Source: an uncultured Prevotella sp.
GTDB lineage: Bacteria; Bacteroidota; Bacteroidia; Bacteroidales; Bacteroidaceae
Assembly (NCBI GenBank): GCA_900316565.1
Contig: ONDK01000029.1
Span: 1-58,802, forward strand
Length of the DNA stretch: 58,802 nucleotides
Direction: 5' to 3'
Shown piece by piece: positions 52,396 through 58,802 of this stretch. Position 1 is the first letter of the stretch, and every line of letters starts with the position of its first letter. A model generated the notes under the pieces. That model had not been told where the DNA came from. It was given only the letters and a program-made list of their open reading frames with translations, and ran no database searches. Position numbers and translations under genes: made by a program.

Positions 52396-52724
52396 AACTT
52401 TGGCCAATCCTATAGACGCAAAGTTAATAATAAATTTCATAAAACACAATTTTTAGGGTTCTTTTTATTTCTGTCATAAAATGCGACCACTCCGTGTCTA
52501 CATCTAACCCTGAGTGCTTGACAATTATACATCATTATGTCACAGACACTACGGTCTGTAAAATAAATCCAGCGCCGGTATTCAAGGACATCGTCAATCC
52601 CCCAAACCAGCAGAGGGTTGCTTGTATTGCCGTGCAAGTGTAGTTCCAAGAACTTTTTAACGGGTTTATGCGGGCTATATCCCGTTTTTTGAGTAATTTT
52701 GCAACATTAAGAAAGGCAGAGACT
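52396..52724. other. Gap before rarA
   Basis: It holds the minus-strand promoter of the deleted gene (TAACTTTG 52419-52426, ATTG about 20 bp upstream), a weak terminator-like hairpin AACGGG...CCCGTTTTTTG (52659-52690), and the rarA -7 box TAATTTTG (52694-52701). A 70-codon frame on the minus strand has no recognisable family and I do not call it. Confidence 0.55.
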
Positions 52725-53999
52725 ATGGAACCTTTAGCAGAAAGAATGCGTCCAAGGACGCTTGACGATTATATAGGACAGAAGCATCTGGTAGGCGAAG
52801 GAGCCGTACTAAGGAAGATGCTCGTCTCCGGGCATATCACCTCCTTCATACTATGGGGTCCTCCCGGAGTAGGAAAGACCACATTGGCACAGATTGTCGC
52901 CAACCAGCTGCAAGTGCCGTTCTATACCCTTTCAGCGGTAACAAGCGGAGTGAAAGATGTCCGCGAGGTCATTCAACGTGCCAAGAGCAACACCTTCTTC
53001 AACGCCTCATCACCGATCCTGTTCATCGACGAGATACATCGCTTCTCGAAATCCCAACAGGACTCCCTTCTCGGTGCCGTAGAAAAAGGCATCGTAACCC
53101 TTATCGGTGCTACGACAGAGAACCCGTCGTTCGAGGTTATAAGACCTTTACTGTCCCGCTGTCAGGTCTATGTCCTGAAATCATTGGGCAAGGACGACCT
53201 CATGGAGCTTCTAAACCGCGCCATCACCAAAGATATCGTGCTGAGCAAGAAGCATATAACCCTCAAGGAGACCGGTGCCCTGTTGCGTTACAGTGGCGGT
53301 GATGCCCGCAAACTGCTGAACATCCTCGAGCTCGTCGTGGAGAGTGCCGACGCCGATAATATCACCATTACCGACGAGATGGTCACCAGCAGGCTGCAAC
53401 AGAACCCGCTAGCCTATGACAAGGACGGTGAGATGCACTATGATATCATTTCGGCCTTTATCAAGAGCATCCGCGGCAGTGATCCCGACGCAGCTCTCTA
53501 TTGGCTTGCCCGTATGATAGAAGGCGGAGAGGACCCGCGGTTCATAGCAAGGAGAGTTGTCATCTCTGCAGCCGAGGACATTGGCCTTGCCAATCCCAAT
53601 GCCCTCCTTCTGGCCAACGCAGCCTTCGATGCCGTCGACAAGATAGGATGGCCGGAAGGCAGGATACCCCTTGCCGAGGCCGTCGTCTACCTTGCCACAT
53701 CCCCAAAGTCGAACTCCGCTTACCTCGGCATCGACGCAGCACTAAAGGAGGTGAGGTCCAGCGGCAACGAACCAGTGCCACTTCCCATCCGCAACGCCCC
53801 CACAACGCTGATGGCGGAGCTCGGATACCATGACGGTTACAAATATCCCCACGACTATCCCGGACATTTCACACCGCAGCAATACCTTCCTGACGACATC
53901 AAGGAGAAGCGCTTCTGGTATGCCCAGCACAGTCCGTCCGAGGAGAAACTCTACCAGCGTATGGTCCAGTATTGGGGTGAGAGATACAAGGAGGACTAA
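52725..53999 (+). CDS. rarA: Replication-associated recombination protein A (RarA/MgsA AAA+ ATPase)
   Basis: RarA is an AAA+ ATPase related to clamp loaders that acts at stalled replication forks. The 424-residue protein has LAERMRPRTLDDYIGQKHL (about 3-21), Walker A WGPPGVGKTT (about 44-53), Walker B LFIDEIHRFSKSQQD (about 101-115), sensor 1 IGATTENPSFE, and the RarA C-terminal DPDAALYWLARMIEGGEDPRFIARR (in pieces). The frame extends to 52668, but MEPLAERMRP (ATG 52725) is the family start and lies below the -7 box at 52694-52701. The dehydrogenase gene follows at 72 nt. Confidence 0.97.
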   Translation: MEPLAERMRPRTLDDYIGQKHLVGEGAVLRKMLVSGHITSFILWGPPGVGKTTLAQIVANQLQVPFYTLSAVTSGVKDVREVIQRAKSNTFFNASSPILFIDEIHRFSKSQQDSLLGAVEKGIVTLIGATTENPSFEVIRPLLSRCQVYVLKSLGKDDLMELLNRAITKDIVLSKKHITLKETGALLRYSGGDARKLLNILELVVESADADNITITDEMVTSRLQQNPLAYDKDGEMHYDIISAFIKSIRGSDPDAALYWLARMIEGGEDPRFIARRVVISAAEDIGLANPNALLLANAAFDAVDKIGWPEGRIPLAEAVVYLATSPKSNSAYLGIDAALKEVRSSGNEPVPLPIRNAPTTLMAELGYHDGYKYPHDYPGHFTPQQYLPDDIKEKRFWYAQHSPSEEKLYQRMVQYWGERYKED

Positions 54000-54071
54000 C
54001 ATCAAGCCCCTTCAGTCATTAAGACTGTCAACAAGAATACAACCAATATAGAACAATAATAAATCGAGAAC

Positions 54072-55025
54072 ATGAAGATTGTAGAATTAGACGCACATAG
54101 TGTGAATCCCGGCGATCTGTCGTGGGACGGAATAAAGGAACTCGGAGAACTCCAACTTTATGACAGGACAGCTCCGGAGGATGTCATCGACAGGGCAAAA
54201 GATGCCGACGCTATACTCATCAACAAGATAAATATCACGGAGGACGTCATCAAATCACTGCCAAAGCTTCGCTATATAGGCGAGATGGCGACGGGCTACA
54301 ACAACATCGACATCAAGGCAGCCGCCAATAGTGGCATCACCGTGACCAACATACCCTCATACAGCACTGACAGCGTAGCGCAACTGGTCTTCGCCCATAT
54401 CCTGAACGTCGCCAGCCATGTAGACCACTACGCCCGCGAGACGCGGCAAGGGGTATGGAGCAGGAATCCGGATTTTTGCTATTGGAACACACCGCTCATA
54501 GAGCTCGCCGGAAAGTCTATCGGCATCGTCGGACTGGGCCACATCGGTATGCGCGTTGCGGAAATCGCCCATTGCTTCGGAATGCAGGTGACAGCCGTGA
54601 CCAGCAAGGACAGGCAGGGCCTGCCGGAGTGGATCCGCAAGGCGACACTGGAAGGCATGCTCTCTTCCTCCGACATTATCACCCTCCATTGTCCGCTCAC
54701 CTCCGACAACCTCCACATGATTAACGCCGAGGCCATCGCCCTTACACATGACAATGCCATCCTTGTCAACACAGGACGCGGAGCACTTGTCGACGATGCT
54801 GCCGTGGCCGATGCCCTGCGGTCCGGTAAGCTTGCCGCTTATTGTGCCGACGTAATGGCCGACGAGCCGCCAAAAGCCGATAATCCACTGCTGAGCTGCG
54901 AAAATGCCTACATCACCCCACATATAGCCTGGGCCACTCACGAGGCACGTCAGCGACTGATAACCATCGCCGTCAACAACCTTAAAGCATTCATTAACGG
55001 TAAACCTATTAATGTTGTAAAATGA
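54072..55025 (+). CDS. D-2-hydroxyacid dehydrogenase (hydroxypyruvate/glycerate dehydrogenase type)
   Basis: The 317-residue NAD-dependent enzyme reduces a 2-oxoacid. Motifs: ATGYNNIDIKAA (about 74-85), the dinucleotide loop GIVGLGHIGMRVAEIA (about 150-165), substrate Arg in VNTGRGALVDD (about 230-240), Glu in VMADEPP (about 260) and catalytic His in ITPHIAWAT (about 278-286). The form fits HprA-like glycerate dehydrogenases; other hydroxyacids are possible. Its ATGA stop overlaps the ATG of the TRIC channel gene by 4 nt. Confidence 0.92.
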   Translation: MKIVELDAHSVNPGDLSWDGIKELGELQLYDRTAPEDVIDRAKDADAILINKINITEDVIKSLPKLRYIGEMATGYNNIDIKAAANSGITVTNIPSYSTDSVAQLVFAHILNVASHVDHYARETRQGVWSRNPDFCYWNTPLIELAGKSIGIVGLGHIGMRVAEIAHCFGMQVTAVTSKDRQGLPEWIRKATLEGMLSSSDIITLHCPLTSDNLHMINAEAIALTHDNAILVNTGRGALVDDAAVADALRSGKLAAYCADVMADEPPKADNPLLSCENAYITPHIAWATHEARQRLITIAVNNLKAFINGKPINVVK

Positions 55026-55672
55026 ACTTCGCTGACCCGCATTTTGTAAACATACTCCAACAGGTAATAGAGTTCTTAGGCACATTCGCCTTTGCCATCT
55101 CAGGAATCCGCCATGCTGCAGCCAACCACTTCGACTGGTTCGGCGGATATGTCTGTGGGTTCGCCGTCGCCATTGGCGGAGGAACGTTAAGAGACGTCAC
55201 CTTAGAGGTAACACCCTTCTGGATGACCAGCCCCATGTACGTTCTCTGCACCGCCTTTGCACTTGTCTTCGTCATTGTCTTCGGGAAGATGCTCCGCCGG
55301 CTTAACAACGCATGGTTCGCCTTCGACACGCTCGGTCTGGCACTGTTCAACATTGCCGGAATACAGAAGACACTTGCCATGGGACATCCCTTCTGGGTAG
55401 CCATAATAATGGGTTGCATCACCGGTGCCGCCGGCGGTGTTATCCGTGATGTACTGCTAAATAATGTACCTGTAATATTCCACAAGGAGATATACGCTAT
55501 GGCATGTGTCGCCGGAGGCCTTGTCTACTGGCTCTTGTTTTCCCTCAAGGCACCCATCACCCTCACCGTCATAGCATCTTTTCTTACGGTCTGTGTCATA
55601 CGTTTCCTTGCCGTCAAATACCACGTCTCCCTGCCTTTGCTGCACAATGTCGGAGAAGAAGAGGATAATTAA
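55022..55672 (+). CDS. Trimeric intracellular cation (TRIC) channel-type membrane protein
   Basis: The 216-residue protein is a TRIC/UPF0126 (YadS-like) protein with about seven membrane helices in two repeats. Each repeat carries the glycine-rich signature: AIGGGTLRDVTL (about 50-61) and GAAGGVIRDVLL (about 138-149). It forms homotrimeric potassium/sodium-permeable pores. The start overlaps the dehydrogenase stop by 4 nt (ATGA), so the two are translationally coupled, though I see no functional link. Confidence 0.93.
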   Translation: MNFADPHFVNILQQVIEFLGTFAFAISGIRHAAANHFDWFGGYVCGFAVAIGGGTLRDVTLEVTPFWMTSPMYVLCTAFALVFVIVFGKMLRRLNNAWFAFDTLGLALFNIAGIQKTLAMGHPFWVAIIMGCITGAAGGVIRDVLLNNVPVIFHKEIYAMACVAGGLVYWLLFSLKAPITLTVIASFLTVCVIRFLAVKYHVSLPLLHNVGEEEDN

Positions 55673-55709
55673 TATAGTAATAGATTAGATGTTGGAAAAA
55701 GCCCGGCAC

Positions 55710-55855
55710 AAAAAAAATCGGATGTCATCACGACGTCCGATTTCCAAAAACAAACTACTTAAAAACTAATCTACTAAAACAAATCAAAAAAATATCGTGT
55801 ATTGAGTATTACTAATCTTATTATTTACTTTGAAGCTTAATTGCTTTTACTATTC
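55710..55855 (-). ncRNA. Candidate small RNA of about 140 nt between the TRIC and groEL genes
   Basis: A minus-strand -7 box TACTTTTG (55861-55868) is followed about 110 nt later by the minus-strand hairpin plus T8 at 55710-55743. No open frame of note lies between; the segment is AT-rich with direct echoes (GATTAGTAATAC, TAGATTAG). The -33 TTTG is at 17 bp spacing, two short. Such promoter-plus-terminator units without a gene are a usual sign of a small RNA. Not matched to a known family by eye. Confidence 0.35.
55715..55743. terminator. Hairpin usable in both directions, stronger on the minus strand
   Basis: AAATCGGATGTC pairs with GACGTCCGATTT around ATCAC. On the plus strand only TTTCC follows; on the minus strand a run of eight T follows. 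It can end the TRIC transcript and, better, a minus-strand transcript arriving from 55.85 kb. Confidence 0.75.
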
Positions 55856-55930
55856 ACATGCAAAAGTAAATATTATTATTAGAAACAAAAAACTTTTTCA
55901 GTAAAAAATGCGCAAAATCAATGCAAAAAA

Positions 55931-55971
55931 TAAAAAAGAGGGACAATTCAAAAGAATGCCCCTCTTTTTTG
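55931..55971. terminator. groESL terminator
   Basis: AAAAAAGAGGG pairs with CCCTCTTTTTT around a 17-nt loop; on the minus strand it is followed by T-rich sequence. It ends the groESL operon. Confidence 0.85.
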
Positions 55972-56032
55972 TTATCTTGAGTTTGCAAATATATATGATA
56001 TTTGCTTAATCATTTTACACTATTTTGATTGA

Positions 56033-57667
<1,635 letters not shown>

Positions 57668-57675
57668 TTATTTTT

Positions 57676-57945
57676 TTACTTTAATATAGCCAAAACGTCG
57701 CTCTGACGCATGATAAGATACTTCTCGCCCTCTTCCTCGAGCTCTGTGCCTGCATATTTACCATAAAGCACCTCGTCGCCCTCTTTGAGGACCATCTTAT
57801 CGTCCTTTGTTCCCTCGCCTACAGCGATAACCTTTCCATGTTGAGGTTTCTCCTTGGCTGTGTCCGGGATAATGATTCCACCTACTTTTTCTTCAGCTGG
57901 TGCAGGAAGCACCAGCACTCTGTCTGCTAATGGTTGAATTTTCAT
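57676..57945 (-). CDS. groES: Co-chaperonin GroES
   Basis: GroES caps the GroEL chamber. The 89-residue protein has the start [19 protein letters not shown], the mobile loop [17 protein letters not shown] (in pieces, about 18-35) and the base domain [19 protein letters not shown]. It heads the operon with groEL. No CIRCE element (TTAGCACTC-N9-GAGTGCTAA) lies upstream, so heat induction by HrcA is not evident; a TTGGCACG element is present instead (57991-58007). Confidence 0.98.
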   Translation of the reverse strand: MKIQPLADRVLVLPAPAEEKVGGIIIPDTAKEKPQHGKVIAVGEGTKDDKMVLKEGDEVLYGKYAGTELEEEGEKYLIMRQSDVLAILK

Positions 57946-57990
57946 AATTTATAGCTTTTAAAATTTAAATCTTAATTCTGCCCTTTGCTA

Positions 57991-58007
57991 TACGAAAATC
58001 GTGCCAA
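57991..58007 (-). promoter_or_regulatory. Possible sigma-54-like element upstream of groES
   Basis: The minus strand reads TTGGCACG-ATTT-TCGTA. The first block equals the sigma-54 -24 consensus, and the second is TCGTA where TTGCA is expected (3 of 5). Spacing is right. An ordinary TAnnTTTG box is not clear here (only AATATTTG). The leader would be about 35 nt. Confidence 0.3.
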
Positions 58008-58417
58008 ATATTAATACTCTATTATTTTTACCATTAGTTCGACCAATTATGACACATATGGCAACCATGGACTGACAGAATTGTCACACTCTCCAGCCTC
58101 CAAAACTGACGATGTCCCATAAAAATGATTAGGACACTACAATAGTTGAGGATAACGATATAGAACAAAAAAATATGCAAATATATTTCAGATAAGAGGT
58201 TTTTAAAAAAGTTTCATGGGAAAATATAATGTTGCTTGATTTTCAAATAGTTACGAGGTAAATGGTACAAAAATATTCACATAGAAATCCAGTAATTTAT
58301 TGACATTCTATGCAATTGACACGTTATCGAATTAGCAAACTTTAAAAGTTGATACTTGAATTTTAAATATTATTTTATGTCAGAGATGGCTCCTTTTTAA
58401 GAAAATGGCCCTTAATG

Positions 58418-58448
58418 CTTGTCATTTCAAAACAAATAGTTACCTTTG
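58418..58448 (+). promoter_or_regulatory. Promoter of the antitoxin-like/GNAT pair
   Basis: CTTG (58418-58421), 19 bp, TACCTTTG (58441-58448), followed by a leader of about 13-16 nt to the ATG at 58468. Confidence 0.65.
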
Positions 58449-58467
58449 CAAAAACGAAAGGAAGATT

Positions 58468-58638
58468 ATGGCAATAGAAATAAAGGCAATACCTACCTTG
58501 GAAGGTAAGGATGCAGAAAGATTCATAGAACGTGCTGATGAAGCAGAACGCAAGTTCAAGGGCTTTGACGGCATAGAGAATACACCCGCATTTAAGGCAA
58601 TGCAGAGCATTCTGCGTAAATCAGGAATGGCAAGATAA
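58468..58638 (+). CDS. Small antitoxin-like protein paired with a GNAT acetyltransferase
   Basis: A 56-residue, charged, helical protein: MAIEIKAIPTLEGKDAERFI..., ending in IRKSGMAR-like SILRKSGMAR. Small size, high charge, its own promoter, and a one-base TAATG overlap with the following acetyltransferase gene are the marks of a toxin-antitoxin antitoxin. No DNA-binding motif (ribbon-helix-helix) is clear, so it may inhibit the enzyme by protein contact alone. The frame runs back to 58405, but that would cross the promoter; ATG 58468 is the start. Confidence 0.7.
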   Translation: MAIEIKAIPTLEGKDAERFIERADEAERKFKGFDGIENTPAFKAMQSILRKSGMAR

Positions 58639-58802
58639 TGGGATTTCTTGACGAGCGCTGTTTGTTTCAAGAACTTACTGACGAGAAAATTGCTGCCAGT
58701 AAACCTTTTTATTGTGGGAATAACGATTTGGATGAGTTTTTCCATGAGGATGTAACAAAGTTCAGTTACAATCTCATGGGCAAGAGTTATTGCTTTGTCT
58801 TA
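58638..58802 (+). CDS. GNAT-type acetyltransferase, N-terminal fragment (window edge)
   Basis: The window cuts this gene after 55 codons. The visible part is MGFLDERCLFQELTDEKIAA then KPFYCGNNDLDEFFHEDVTKF. FxCGNxDLDEFF is the signature seen near the N-terminus of GNAT toxins such as the TacT/AtaT group, which acetylate aminoacyl-tRNA. Its ATG (58638) overlaps the antitoxin-like stop TAA by one base, so translation is coupled. Whether it is a toxin, or an ordinary acetyltransferase with a small partner, cannot be told from the fragment. Confidence 0.7.
   Translation, partial: MGFLDERCLFQELTDEKIAASKPFYCGNNDLDEFFHEDVTKFSYNLMGKSYCFVL

Larger units (their letters stand above)
57946..58467. other. 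Gap between groES and the antitoxin-like gene
   Basis: AT-rich, 522 bp, without a credible gene. It holds the groES upstream region on the left and the TA promoter at 58418-58448 on the right. I see no palindromic or tandem repeat of the families found elsewhere. Confidence 0.6.

Noticed and set aside
52437-52649. 70-codon minus-strand frame upstream of the deleted oxidoreductase gene
   Set aside because: It crosses that gene's promoter, has Cys- and Trp-rich composition unlike its neighbours, and fits no family.
57946-58060. CIRCE heat-shock operator before groES
   Set aside because: No TTAGCACTC-N9-GAGTGCTAA or close variant is present.

Overview
The window looks like chromosomal housekeeping DNA from a Bacteroidota bacterium, most likely a Prevotella-like member of the Bacteroidales. 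Three things point there. Most genes are preceded by the Bacteroidota promoter (TTTG, 19-21 bp, TAnnTTTG) instead of -35/-10 boxes. Shine-Dalgarno sequences are weak or absent. The gene neighbourhoods are also typical: an ilvD-ilvB-ilvN-thioesterase-ilvC cluster, a ZapA/RNase Y cluster, a DUF2520-KdsC-Maf-acyltransferase operon, a DPP5-like S9 peptidase, and an OmpA with a Lys-Glu-Val linker. No phage, integrase, transposase or CRISPR array is visible. The accessory material is confined to intergenic repeats and to a toxin-antitoxin-like pair at the right edge.

Layout. 1-4.2 kb: a truncated secreted protein, a 1-kb repeat-rich gap, a Tsx-like (DUF5020) outer-membrane protein divergent from trmD, and a GYF_2-domain membrane protein. 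4.3-9.8 kb: ffh, folD, then a five-gene 2-oxoacid:ferredoxin oxidoreductase operon (TPR protein, ferredoxin, alpha, beta, gamma subunits) ending in a strong terminator. 10-11.3 kb: a highly expressed ompA-like gene. 11.5-18.1 kb: the branched-chain amino acid cluster with an embedded acyl-ACP thioesterase. 18.2-24.8 kb (minus strand): recJ-recQ overlapping by 17 nt, a C1 cysteine peptidase and a Xaa-Pro aminopeptidase. 24.9-28.3 kb: a patatin-like lipase, gdhA and a block of tandem palindromic repeats. 28.3-36.5 kb (minus): an operon DUF2520-kdsC-like-maf-acyltransferase, phosphoglucomutase, and the zapB-like/zapA/rny operon plus a conserved unknown. 36.7-42.1 kb: an exopolysaccharide segment (initiating sugar transferase, rfbA, Wzc-type tyrosine kinase, small HAD). 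42.2-49.7 kb: pyrG, yidC, a DPP5-like peptidase and an MFS transporter. 49.8-55.7 kb: a TetR regulator, an HU-like protein, initiator tRNA, an HxlR regulator, an internally deleted NAD(P)H-binding protein, rarA, a 2-hydroxyacid dehydrogenase and a TRIC channel. 55.7-58.8 kb: a possible small RNA, groESL, and an antitoxin-like/GNAT pair cut by the window end.

How the genes work together. The oxidoreductase operon and the ilv cluster sit on opposite sides of the branched 2-oxoacid pool. The ferredoxin-dependent enzyme can make or consume branched acyl-CoA, ilvDBNC make the 2-oxoacids, and the thioesterase releases fatty acids, which suggests a link to branched-chain lipid synthesis. gdhA supplies amino nitrogen. 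The sugar transferase, RfbA and Wzc start, feed and control polysaccharide assembly, while phosphoglucomutase supplies glucose-1-phosphate. YidC, Ffh and GroESL serve protein targeting and folding.

The most unusual signals are non-coding: four families of short intergenic repeats (two palindromic, two degenerate tandem), two near-leaderless promoters, a matched pair of inverted repeats at the tetR promoter, a candidate roughly 140-nt RNA next to groEL, an initiator tRNA with an unpaired T-stem position, and a clean in-frame gene deletion. I did not find a plainly novel multi-gene system; the items above are the best leads. All functional calls come from reading motifs by eye, with no database search.
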